Source: JBBQRS01 sp038214535
GTDB lineage: Bacteria > Chloroflexota > Anaerolineae > CG2-30-64-16
DNA length: 64,000 nucleotides
Direction: 5' to 3'
Assembly (NCBI GenBank): GCA_038214535.1
Contig: JBBQRS010000003.1
Location: 30,245-94,244 of the forward strand
Below, piece after piece: positions 19,770 to 27,952 of this stretch (positions are counted from its first letter, which is position 1; the number at the start of each line of letters is the position of its first letter). The translations under genes were made by a program, and so were the position numbers. The notes under the pieces are model-generated. The model ran no database searches and was not told where the DNA came from. It saw only the letters and a program-made list of their open reading frames with translations.

Positions 19770-21674
19770 ATGTCTGATTACGCCTGGCTGATGCTGTTGT
19801 TCCCGGCCATTGGATTGGTCGTTATATCCTTCTTCGGGACCCGGTTGAGCAAGGGCATCGTCGGCTGGCTCGCGTCTTTGATGGTTGCCTTGAGCTTTCT
19901 GGTGGCCGTGGCCGTGTTCGTGCAGATGCTCGGGCTGCCGGTTGAGGCGCGCGGCCAGCGTGTGCCGCTCTGGTCGTGGATGACCGCCGGCGATTTCCAC
20001 GCAGACGCCGCCCTGCTGATTGACCAGCTTTCCATCATCATGGCGCTGGTGGTTACCGGCGTTGGTTTTCTGATCCACGTTTATTCCATCGGCTACATGC
20101 ACGATGACCCGCGGTTCCCGCGCTTCTTCGCCTATATGAATCTTTTCATCCTGATGATGTTGGTGCTTGTCCTTGCCGACAATTACCTGATGCTCTATGT
20201 TGGTTGGGAAGGCGTGGGCCTGTCGTCCTATCTGCTGATCGGGTTCTGGTATGAGAAGCCCGCGGCGGCCAATGCGGGCATGAAAGCGTTCCTGGTGAAT
20301 CGCGTCGGTGACCTGGGGCTGTTGCTTGCCATTATGATTATCTGGACGAGCCTGGGCACGCTCCAGTTCAACGAGGTGTTCCAGCGGGCCGAGACGTTGT
20401 GGGCCGTCGGCGGGACGTTCGCCGTGGCGACGACGCTGCTGATGTTGCTGGGGGCGACGGGCAAGAGCGCCCAGATTCCTCTCTTCGTCTGGTTGCCGGA
20501 CGCGATGGAAGGCCCCACGCCGGTCTCGGCGCTCATCCATGCCGCCACGATGGTCACGGCAGGCGTCTACCTGATCGCACGGTCGGGCGTGCTCTATGCG
20601 CTGGCCCCGGTCAGCGCGAGCTTGGCCGCGGTGATCGGCGCGGCGACCGCGCTGTTTGCCGCCACCATCGCCCTGACACAGGTAGACCTGAAGCGTATTT
20701 TGGCCTATTCGACCATCTCGCAGCTTGGCTTCATGTTCATGGCCGTGGGCGTCGGCGCATATTCCGCCGGCATCTTCCACCTGGTCACGCACGCCTTTTT
20801 CAAGGCGCTGCTGTTCCTGGGCGCGGGCAGCGTGATGCACGCGCTGGACGGCGAACTGGACATCCGCAAGATGGGCAACCTGCGCGCGAAGATGCCCACC
20901 ACGAATTGGACGTTCCTGATCGGCGCGGCGGCGCTGGCCGGCATCCCGCTCTTTTCCGGCTTTTTCAGCAAGGACGAAATCCTCTATTACGACTATCTGT
21001 ATCAGCCGTTGTTGTGGCTGGTGGGGACGATCACGGCGTTCCTCACGGCGGTCTATGCCTTCCGGGCCTATTTTATGCCCTTCTGGGGGACGGAACGGGT
21101 TAAGAAGCGGTGGGATCACGCCCATGAGTCGCCGCGGATCATGACGATCCCGCTGATCATTCTGGCGGTCGGCGCGGTGGTGGTTGGATTGATCGGTATC
21201 CCCTTCGCATCGTGGATCGAACCGTGGCTCGAACCCGTGTTTGCGACCGCACACGAGATCAAGCACGCCGAGGAAGCCGCCGGCTCAGACATGACCAAGA
21301 CCGTCCTGCTGGCGATTGCGGCGATCATCGCCCTGAGTGGCGCGTTCGTGGCCTACCGGGCCTTCCTGGTCAGCACCGAGTGGCCCAAACGCGTGCGGGC
21401 GTCGTTGGGCGGGTTCGGTACGCTGGTGGAAAACAAATACCGCGTGGATGAACTCTACAACGCGGCGGTCGTGGCTCCCCTCCTGGGCCTGGCCCGCTGG
21501 TTTGCCGGCCCTATGGATCAACGCACCATTGACGGCGCCGTGAACGGTCTGGCCGGGCTGACGGGCAGCCTCGGTGAACGGGTGCGTCGCCTGCAAGTGG
21601 GCCAGGTCGGTATCTACGCATTGTCCATGCTCTTCGGGGCCGTCGCCATTCTCATCTGGCTTGCGGTTCAATGA
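19770..21674 (+). CDS. nuoL: NADH-quinone oxidoreductase subunit L, copy 2
   Basis: Distal proton-pumping subunit with the C-terminal lateral helix; 634 residues. Seen: LYVGWEGVGLSSYLLIGFW, KSAQIPLFVWLPDAMEGPTP, VDLKRILAYSTISQLGFM, and a C-terminal region beginning near KYRVDELY. The ATG at 19770 is preferred over a TTG two codons earlier. It lacks the His-rich loop of copy 1. Confidence 0.96.
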   Translation: MSDYAWLMLLFPAIGLVVISFFGTRLSKGIVGWLASLMVALSFLVAVAVFVQMLGLPVEARGQRVPLWSWMTAGDFHADAALLIDQLSIIMALVVTGVGFLIHVYSIGYMHDDPRFPRFFAYMNLFILMMLVLVLADNYLMLYVGWEGVGLSSYLLIGFWYEKPAAANAGMKAFLVNRVGDLGLLLAIMIIWTSLGTLQFNEVFQRAETLWAVGGTFAVATTLLMLLGATGKSAQIPLFVWLPDAMEGPTPVSALIHAATMVTAGVYLIARSGVLYALAPVSASLAAVIGAATALFAATIALTQVDLKRILAYSTISQLGFMFMAVGVGAYSAGIFHLVTHAFFKALLFLGAGSVMHALDGELDIRKMGNLRAKMPTTNWTFLIGAAALAGIPLFSGFFSKDEILYYDYLYQPLLWLVGTITAFLTAVYAFRAYFMPFWGTERVKKRWDHAHESPRIMTIPLIILAVGAVVVGLIGIPFASWIEPWLEPVFATAHEIKHAEEAAGSDMTKTVLLAIAAIIALSGAFVAYRAFLVSTEWPKRVRASLGGFGTLVENKYRVDELYNAAVVAPLLGLARWFAGPMDQRTIDGAVNGLAGLTGSLGERVRRLQVGQVGIYALSMLFGAVAILIWLAVQ

Positions 21675-21681
21675 GGCCTTC

Positions 21682-23175
21682 ATGAACCCTGACATTCCTA
21701 TTCTTTCCATTATCCTGTTCCTGCCGCTGCTCGGCGCGCTGGTGTTGCTGCTGCTGCCTTCCGAAAAGTTGCAGAAGTGGTGGACGCTCGGCGTCACCGT
21801 CGCCACGTTCCTGGCGTCCTGTTTGCTGATCGTCTGGTGGCAAGAGGGCTACGCGGGGATGCAGTTCATTGAGCGGTATGACTGGGTCGCGCTGTTCAAC
21901 ATCCAATATCTATTGGGCGTGGACGGGCTGAGCGTGTGGCTGGTGTTGCTGACCACCTTCATGACGATGCTGGTGATCGTCTTCTCGTGGGAAGGGATCG
22001 CGAAGAACCTCAAGGGCTATCTCTTCCTGATCCTGCTGCTGGAAACGGGCATGATTGGGGTGTTCGTCGCGCTGGATCTGGTGCTGTTCTATATCTTCTG
22101 GGAACTGAGCCTGGTGCCGATGTATTTCCTGATCGGCATCTGGGGCGGTCCGAAGCGCGTGTATGCCGCCGTCAAGTTCTTCATCTTCACGATGGTCGCC
22201 AGCGCGCTGATGCTGGTCGGTATCCTGATGCTCTACCGGCAGGGCGGCACGTTCGACCTGTTGGAGCTGCAGAAAATGTCACTCTCGCCGAATCTCCAGG
22301 TGTGGTTGTTCCTGGCGTTTGGGCTGGCGTTCGCCGTGAAGGTTCCGTTGTTCCCGTTCCACACCTGGCTGCCCGACGCGCACGTCCAGGCCCCCACCGG
22401 CGGCTCTGTGATCCTGGCAGGCATCCTGCTGAAGATGGGGACGTACGGGTTCCTGCGTTTCTGCCTGACGATGTTTCCCGACGCTACCCGACAATTCGTG
22501 CCGTGGATCGCCGCGCTGGCTGTGATCGGCATCATCTACGGCGGGCTGGTCGCGCTGACCCAGCGCGATGTGAAGTCGCTGGTCGCCTACTCGTCGGTCG
22601 CCCACCTGGGGTTTGTGGTGCTGGGGCTATTTGCCCTCAACTCACAGGGCATCGCTGGGGCCTCGTTGCAGATGGTCAATCACGGGTTGAGTACGGGGGC
22701 GTTGTTCTTGCTGGTGGGGATGCTCTACAACCGGCGGCACACGCGCAACCTGGATGAATTTGGCGGCCTGTGGAAGGTGATGCCGGTCTTCGGCTTTCTC
22801 TTCCTGATCGTAGCGTTTTCATCCGCCGGGTTGCCGGGGCTGAACGGCTTCGTGGGCGAGTTCAACATCCTGCTGGGCGCTTTCCGGTCGAACCCCGTGT
22901 TCGCCGTGATCGGCACTGTGGGCATCGTGGTCGGGGCCTGGTATCTGCTGCGGGCGATCCGTGAGATGCTGCAAGGCCCGTTGACCAAGCCGGAGAACAT
23001 GGCGCTGAGCGACTTGAATAAGCGCGAAGTGTTGACGCTCGTCCCGATCATCATCCTGATCGTCGTGATTGGCCTCTTCCCGAATCTGTTCCTGAGCAAA
23101 ATCAACCCGTCCGCCGATGCAGTGGCCGCGGAGTTGGAAAATCGCCCCGCCGTCACCCTGATGATTGACAAGTAG
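21682..23175 (+). CDS. nuoM: NADH-quinone oxidoreductase subunit M, copy 2
   Basis: Antiporter-like proton-pumping subunit; 497 residues. Seen: FYIFWELSLVPMYFLIGIWG, KVPLFPFHTWLPDAHVQAPT, and RDVKSLVAYSSVAHLGFV. The ATG at 21682 is chosen although the frame is open back to 21574, because the earlier part overlaps nuoL out of frame and the hydrophobic N-terminal helix starts here. It begins 7 bases after the nuoL stop. Confidence 0.96.
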   Translation: MNPDIPILSIILFLPLLGALVLLLLPSEKLQKWWTLGVTVATFLASCLLIVWWQEGYAGMQFIERYDWVALFNIQYLLGVDGLSVWLVLLTTFMTMLVIVFSWEGIAKNLKGYLFLILLLETGMIGVFVALDLVLFYIFWELSLVPMYFLIGIWGGPKRVYAAVKFFIFTMVASALMLVGILMLYRQGGTFDLLELQKMSLSPNLQVWLFLAFGLAFAVKVPLFPFHTWLPDAHVQAPTGGSVILAGILLKMGTYGFLRFCLTMFPDATRQFVPWIAALAVIGIIYGGLVALTQRDVKSLVAYSSVAHLGFVVLGLFALNSQGIAGASLQMVNHGLSTGALFLLVGMLYNRRHTRNLDEFGGLWKVMPVFGFLFLIVAFSSAGLPGLNGFVGEFNILLGAFRSNPVFAVIGTVGIVVGAWYLLRAIREMLQGPLTKPENMALSDLNKREVLTLVPIIILIVVIGLFPNLFLSKINPSADAVAAELENRPAVTLMIDK

Positions 23176-23202
23176 AACCCTGAGCGCCAAGCGGAGTCAT
23201 TC

Positions 23203-24684
23203 ATGACTTTTCCCACCATCAACCTGCTCGCCATTGCGCCCCAGATCATCCTGGTGGTTGCGGCCTGCATCACCCTGCTGCTCGATCTCGTCGTGCAGAA
23301 CAAGCGCAGCCTGGGCTGGTTCAGCCTGGGTTCGGTGCTCACGGCGCTGGCCGCGCTCATCTTCCTGCGCCCCGCGACGCCGGAATTTCAACCGGGGGCC
23401 GTCGGCTCCAACATGGCGCTCGCCGATGGCCTGAGCTGGATTGCCGGCGCGGCCATCCTGATTGCGGTCGGCCTGGCGATCCTGGTCTCCATAGATCACG
23501 TCGCAGACTTCACGCGGCGGATCGGCGCGTATTATGCGCTGCTGCTGCTCGCGGCGGTCGGTATGCTGGCAATGGTGACGGCCAGCGACTTCATGACCAT
23601 TTTCCTGGGGCTGGAAATCTTCTCGCTGGCGCTCTACATCCTGGTGGGGTATTATCACAGTGACCTGCGCTCAGGCGAGGCCGCGTTGAAGTATTTCCTG
23701 CTGGGAGCCTTTGCCAGCGGCTTCTTCCTCTATGGCATCGCTCTGATCTACGGCGCGACGGGGCAGACGAACCTGGCGGCCATCACGATGTCTATCGCGC
23801 CGTTGTCCTCTAACCTGCCGTTTGCGCCTCTACTTCCGATCGGGATGGGCCTATTGCTGGTGGGGTTTGGCTTCAAGGTAGCGCTAGTACCGTTCCATAT
23901 GTGGACGCCGGATGTCTACCAGGGTGCGCCGACTACCGTGACAGCGTTCATGTCCGTCGCCGTCAAGACTGCGGCCTTCACGGCGCTGATTCGTGTGCTG
24001 GCGTCTGTCACTACGTTCAGCCGGCCCTGGTTGCTGGTGTTGGCGGTTATGGCCGCGCTGACGATGACGTGGGGCAACCTGGCCGCCCTGCGCCAGACCA
24101 GCGTCAAGCGGATGCTGGCCTATTCCAGCATCGCCCATGCGGGCTATATCCTGACGGGCGTGGCCGCGGGCACGGAGCGCGGCGCGCAGGCGGCCCTCTA
24201 TTATCTGGTGGTCTACACTTTCATGACCTTCGGTGCGTTTGGCGTCGTCCTTGCGGCGCAGCGCCGCGATCAGAACGATCTGACGACTTCGCAGATTGCC
24301 GGGCTGGCCTCGCGCCAGCCGTTTCTGGCGGTGCTGATGTCCATCTTCATGTTCGCCCTGATCGGGATTCCCCCGCTGGCCGGTTTCTTCGGCAAGCTGT
24401 ACGTGTTCGGCGCCGCAGTGGACGCCGGGTTGACGTGGCTGGCCGTGATCGGTGTCATTAACAGCGGTATCGCCGCCTTCTACTATCTGCGGATTACCGT
24501 TTCCATGTATATGGACGCGCCGGAAGCCGCCGCGGAAGGCAGTGGGTCCATCGCGGCGCGCAACACGTCTGCGCTGGTGTTGACTGCCCTTGTTGTGGCC
24601 GCCGCCGGCACGGTCATCCTGGGCCTGTGGCAACAGCCGCTGGTCAATGGAATTGCCCAGGCGGTGGTGGCTCTCTTGCCGTAA
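23203..24684 (+). CDS. nuoN: NADH-quinone oxidoreductase subunit N, copy 2
   Basis: Last gene of the complete complex I operon; antiporter-like proton-pumping subunit of 493 residues. Seen: IFLGLEIFSLALYILVGYY with the essential Glu, SGEAALKYFLLG, FKVALVPFHMWTPDVYQGAP with the conserved Lys, and KRMLAYSSIAHAGY. The ATG at 23203 has GCGGAG upstream. A strong terminator follows 34 bases after the stop. Confidence 0.96.
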   Translation: MTFPTINLLAIAPQIILVVAACITLLLDLVVQNKRSLGWFSLGSVLTALAALIFLRPATPEFQPGAVGSNMALADGLSWIAGAAILIAVGLAILVSIDHVADFTRRIGAYYALLLLAAVGMLAMVTASDFMTIFLGLEIFSLALYILVGYYHSDLRSGEAALKYFLLGAFASGFFLYGIALIYGATGQTNLAAITMSIAPLSSNLPFAPLLPIGMGLLLVGFGFKVALVPFHMWTPDVYQGAPTTVTAFMSVAVKTAAFTALIRVLASVTTFSRPWLLVLAVMAALTMTWGNLAALRQTSVKRMLAYSSIAHAGYILTGVAAGTERGAQAALYYLVVYTFMTFGAFGVVLAAQRRDQNDLTTSQIAGLASRQPFLAVLMSIFMFALIGIPPLAGFFGKLYVFGAAVDAGLTWLAVIGVINSGIAAFYYLRITVSMYMDAPEAAAEGSGSIAARNTSALVLTALVVAAAGTVILGLWQQPLVNGIAQAVVALLP

Positions 24685-24718
24685 GGCGTGATGGTCCGTT
24701 ACCTGCACAGCTAAAAGC

Positions 24719-24751
24719 AAAGGAGCCTGTCACTTCGGCAGGCTCCTTTTT
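24719..24751 (+). terminator. Rho-independent terminator of the complete nuo operon
   Basis: A perfect 11-base-pair stem, AAAGGAGCCTG (24719-24729) with CAGGCTCCTTT (24739-24749), a 9-base loop, and a T-rich run into TTTTTATTAT. It stands 34 bases after nuoN. Confidence 0.9.
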
Positions 24752-24788
24752 ATTATCTATAATCTATGCGCGATCCCAAATCATCATA

Positions 24789-24834
24789 GCTCCCCTTCGT
24801 AGTGACGGCGTTAGCCGTCACTACGAAGGGGAGC
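24789..24834. repeat. Perfect palindromic hairpin repeat (CTTCGTAGT family), copy 1
   Basis: A perfect 21-base inverted repeat around a GTTA loop; the left arm begins GCTCCCCTTCGTAGTGACGG. It shares the CCTTCGTAGT and CGGC-TTAGCCGT core with the element at 31514-31580. It lies between two convergent genes and could stop transcripts from either side, but the exact arms and the second copy mark it as a dispersed repeat rather than a simple terminator. Confidence 0.75.
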
Positions 24835-24885
24835 GACGCGCAGATTTTAGATCAGATACTTGCAGTTCATCCGGTCTGCGACCGC

Positions 24886-25767
24886 TTAGAGGCCCAGGGC
24901 CAGACGGATATCGGCCAGGGCTGCCGCCTCTTCTTCGCTGATCACTTTCTTGCCGATGCCCAGGAACCCACCTTCTTTGGAGGCTTCCGCGACGTTGGTG
25001 GCGGCTTCCAGGAGCATGGCGTTAAAGATTGCAGCCTGGTCCGGCGCTTTCGCGGCAACGGTGGCCGCGGCGGATTTGACGGTGCTCATCATCGCCGCCG
25101 GAGGCGTTTCGTTGATGAACTTCTGCATATCCGCCACGTTGACTTCCTGGCCGTACGCCACGTTCATCAATGACCACGCCGAGCCACCCTTTTGGGCTGC
25201 GTTCAGTGTGTCAACTACCGCGTTCGCTTCGGCAGCCGCATCCTTGCCTTTGGAAGGCGAGGCGAGCATGACCAGCGCAGCCGCGGCCATCGGTGCGAGG
25301 CGAATCTTGGCCCATTCATCACCGGCGAACAGGGCCTTTGTAGATGCCATCCGCTCTGACGTGGACCACGAGACCAGATCCGGCGTCTGCTTGGCGGTCT
25401 GGACCCACTGCGCAACCTCGTCATCACGCGGCACGCGCTGGTTGCCCATAGTGGTGGCCGTTTTAATCAACGTCGCGTGTAGATCGGCGGGGTTGGCTTT
25501 GGCCAGGTCCGACACGGAGCGGATCCCTGCCCGGTTCAACATCACCGCAAAGGAAGCGCCGATGCCCTTCACGCGGGTCAGGTCGGTCTGCTCGATGATG
25601 TCATTCAGCATGCGTTCGTCAACGCCCAGCTTCTGCAGTAGAGACGCGCGTTGCGCCGGATCGGTGACGAGCATGAGCAACTGATCGGTGTCGGCGATGC
25701 CCATGGATTTGAGGACTGCGGCGGTTTGCCCGGAGATGTTGGAGAACTCACTCAGTTTGTAGGCCAT
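24886..25767 (-). CDS. Helix-hairpin-helix (DUF4332-like) protein of unknown function
   Basis: A 293-residue soluble protein. The first about 120 residues contain helix-hairpin-helix-like repeats: ISGQTAAVLKSMGI and VKGIGASFAVMLNRAGIRSV, the latter typical of DUF4332 and of DNA-binding HhH motifs. The remainder is Ala-rich and helical and ends GFLGIGKKVISEEEAAAL. No signal peptide or membrane segment is seen. The ATG at 25767 has GGAG about 9 bases upstream. It is transcribed alone from a promoter divergent to the exonuclease gene. Nucleic-acid contact is plausible from the HhH motif but not shown. Confidence 0.65.
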   Translation of the reverse strand: MAYKLSEFSNISGQTAAVLKSMGIADTDQLLMLVTDPAQRASLLQKLGVDERMLNDIIEQTDLTRVKGIGASFAVMLNRAGIRSVSDLAKANPADLHATLIKTATTMGNQRVPRDDEVAQWVQTAKQTPDLVSWSTSERMASTKALFAGDEWAKIRLAPMAAAALVMLASPSKGKDAAAEANAVVDTLNAAQKGGSAWSLMNVAYGQEVNVADMQKFINETPPAAMMSTVKSAAATVAAKAPDQAAIFNAMLLEAATNVAEASKEGGFLGIGKKVISEEEAAALADIRLALGL

Positions 25768-25852
25768 GTTTTCTTACTCCTTTTTGCATATGAGCGGCTG
25801 TGGCGCCCGCGCGAACGGCGCAGACAGACGCATAGAACGATGATGACAATTT

Positions 25853-25882
25853 ATTATAACCTTCTTGCGCTAAATAAGGCAA
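25853..25882 (-). promoter_or_regulatory. Candidate promoter of the HhH protein gene
   Basis: On the minus strand TTGCCT (25882-25877), an 18-base spacer and a perfect TATAAT (25858-25853), about 85 bases before the ATG at 25767. Confidence 0.55.
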
Positions 25883-25919
25883 GTGCCCATCTTACACTCT
25901 GCACAAATGGGCGTGGTTC

Positions 25920-25948
25920 TTGATTGAGGAAGAGGGTTGCGCTATACT
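25920..25948 (+). promoter_or_regulatory. Candidate promoter of the exonuclease gene cluster
   Basis: TTGATT (25920-25925), a 17-base spacer and TATACT (25943-25948), 46 bases before the ATG at 25995. It would drive the exonuclease, the NTase-like gene and the permease-peptidase fusion. Confidence 0.55.
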
Positions 25949-25994
25949 GCGCTCGTACCATGAATGCCATCCCTTAGCCGAGAAATCATCCCCT

Positions 25995-26570
25995 ATGACG
26001 CGTTATCATCCCGAAGACGAAATCTTTATCTCTGTGGACATCGAAGCGGCCGGCCCCTACACGGAACGCTATTCGCTGCTGACCATCGGCGCGTGTATTG
26101 TGGATGCGCCGGACGAGGCCTTTTACGTCGAACTGAAGCCATTAAGTTCAGACGCCACGCCGGAGGCGCTGGCAGTCACCGGGCTTTCGATGGATGAACT
26201 GGCTGCCAACGGCGTTGAGCCTGCCGAGGCCATGTTGCGCTTCGAGCAGTGGACGCTGAGCCACATCGCAAGGGGGCAACGCCCGGTCTTCGTGGCGTTT
26301 AACGCCTCGTTTGACTGGATGTTCGTCAACGAGTATTTTCACCGTTTCCTGGGCTGTAACCCGTTCGGGCATTCGGCGCTCGATATGAAGGCGCTTTACA
26401 TGGGGTTGAGCGGGGCGACCTGGTCTGAGACTTCGATGCGTTATGTCTCTGCGCGTTATCTGGAAGATTGCCAGTTGACGCATCACGCGCTGAATGACGC
26501 CCGCGATCAGGCGGAACTGTTTCGTCGGATGCTGGATGAAGCGTCAACCCACGGTTGGGGTTGGGTCTGA
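25995..26570 (+). CDS. DEDDh-family 3'-5' exonuclease (RNase T/DnaQ-like)
   Basis: A 191-residue stand-alone exonuclease domain. The metal ligands of the DEDDh family are visible: D15 and E17 in ISVDIEAAG, D107 in FNASFDWMFV, and H163 with D168 in HHALNDARDQ. The family trims single-stranded DNA or RNA 3' ends with two metal ions; the true substrate cannot be told. The ATG at 25995 is chosen over upstream in-frame codons because it starts just before the first catalytic strand. The next gene, an NTase-motif protein, follows 44 bases later, so the two may act in one process. Confidence 0.85.
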   Translation: MTRYHPEDEIFISVDIEAAGPYTERYSLLTIGACIVDAPDEAFYVELKPLSSDATPEALAVTGLSMDELAANGVEPAEAMLRFEQWTLSHIARGQRPVFVAFNASFDWMFVNEYFHRFLGCNPFGHSALDMKALYMGLSGATWSETSMRYVSARYLEDCQLTHHALNDARDQAELFRRMLDEASTHGWGWV

Positions 26571-26614
26571 GCCAAAGCCGGCGCGCCGATAGCTCATACA
26601 GAAAGGTAATTGTC

Positions 26615-27952
26615 ATGGATCAGCAACAATCCTCCGAATCCGCAAATTCAGCCCTCGCGGCGCTCATCGAATCGGCCCAACGCCTGGGCGTCGAACTGGA
26701 TGAAGCCGATGCCTTGCAATGGCTGACGGCCATTAGCGCATGGAAACCGGGCGACGCGCTGTCGGTTAATGATGAACTCGGCGTTTTTGGTCATCAGGTT
26801 GTCATGCTCGACTTCAACCCCGCGGAACTGGCCTATTTTCGGGAACTGGCGCGCGTGGTGGCGATTGACGATCAACCCGGCGTTATCGAGACGGCGATTG
26901 CACTGTCCGGTTCGGCGGCCCAGTCGAAAATCCAGACCTACCCCGGCGACTGCGACTTCTTCCAACGGGTGAACATTATCGCGCCGACGCGTCAGGAGGC
27001 GTGTCGCATTCTGGCGCAGGCGATGCGCGACAAGGCGTTGCAGGCAATGCGGGGTCGCACCTACCAACTCATCGAGGTGAAGTTCGGCTCGTATCCGCAA
27101 GACCTGGTGGTGGGCGATAAACTGATGAAGGCCGGTTCGCCGATTGCGTGGGGCGTCGGTGAGCTACGCGCCGGCCAGATCAACGCCTTCCTGCCCGATG
27201 ATTCGCCCTATGCGTTGCAGTGGGATGATGTGGCCGATGACCCCGGTTGGTGCAAGCTGGATTGGGTCGTTGCCGATCCGCAGCGCAGCCGGTTGGCGAA
27301 CGCCAGCAATATGCTGGATGTTACGTGGGAAGCGCCGGACGGCAGCATCACGCCGCTGGATGGCTACCTTGACCCCTACTTCCAGGAGGTCTATCTCGAA
27401 GCGGACTCGATTCCCATCTTCAGCAAGCTCTCCCGGCACGTTTCGGCTGATGCCCTCGACGATTACGTCGCGGCGCTCCAACGTGAAGTCCGCAAATATG
27501 TGACGAAAGACGTGAACTACGGCAAGGCGGCCAAGCGGATGTACAACGTCTTCCGGTTGACGGGGCGCTATCCCGAAGCGGCGTTCATCCGCGAGCTGTT
27601 CGACGAACCGGCGACCATGCTTTACCAGGTTTGGTCTTTGATCCGCACCGTGGATGATTGGTACGAGACAGGTTCGAGCATTTCGCTGGAGATTGTTCTC
27701 CAGCAGACCGATCAACTGATCCTATCGGTGATCAAGGCGCTGGAGGGCGAAGCGGAAGAGGAGATCGTTGAGGATCTGCTCCATTTCCGCGATATTCTGG
27801 TGCGTCACGGCAGCGACGAGTCGCTGACCGCGGAGGCCGAAGGCGCGCGCCAGCGGATCATCAACCTGGTGAACAACTTCTTTTATGAGCGATTGACCGC
27901 GTTGCCGCAGATTAAGCAGTACATGGAAGATATTTCAGCGGATCACGCTTGA
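26615..27952 (+). CDS. Uncharacterised protein with a nucleotidyltransferase-like motif
   Basis: A 445-residue soluble protein I do not recognise by name. At residues 98-115 it contains SGS, an 11-residue gap, then DCDF, which fits the hG[GS]x(9-13)Dh[DE]h pattern of the DNA-polymerase-beta nucleotidyltransferase superfamily; D216 in CKLDWVV could be the third carboxylate. The region 300-440 is helical and may be a substrate-binding domain. The ATG at 26615 has AAAGG upstream, and the stop overlaps the next ATG as TGATG. The pairing with a 3'-5' exonuclease upstream invites a role in end modification of nucleic acid, an inference. It could instead be a degenerate or unrelated fold. Confidence 0.55.
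   Translation: MDQQQSSESANSALAALIESAQRLGVELDEADALQWLTAISAWKPGDALSVNDELGVFGHQVVMLDFNPAELAYFRELARVVAIDDQPGVIETAIALSGSAAQSKIQTYPGDCDFFQRVNIIAPTRQEACRILAQAMRDKALQAMRGRTYQLIEVKFGSYPQDLVVGDKLMKAGSPIAWGVGELRAGQINAFLPDDSPYALQWDDVADDPGWCKLDWVVADPQRSRLANASNMLDVTWEAPDGSITPLDGYLDPYFQEVYLEADSIPIFSKLSRHVSADALDDYVAALQREVRKYVTKDVNYGKAAKRMYNVFRLTGRYPEAAFIRELFDEPATMLYQVWSLIRTVDDWYETGSSISLEIVLQQTDQLILSVIKALEGEAEEEIVEDLLHFRDILVRHGSDESLTAEAEGARQRIINLVNNFFYERLTALPQIKQYMEDISADHA

Noticed and set aside
19731..21266. 511-codon minus-strand frame opposite nuoL copy 2
   Set aside because: Charged, His/Gln/Arg-rich translation typical of an antisense shadow of a membrane protein.
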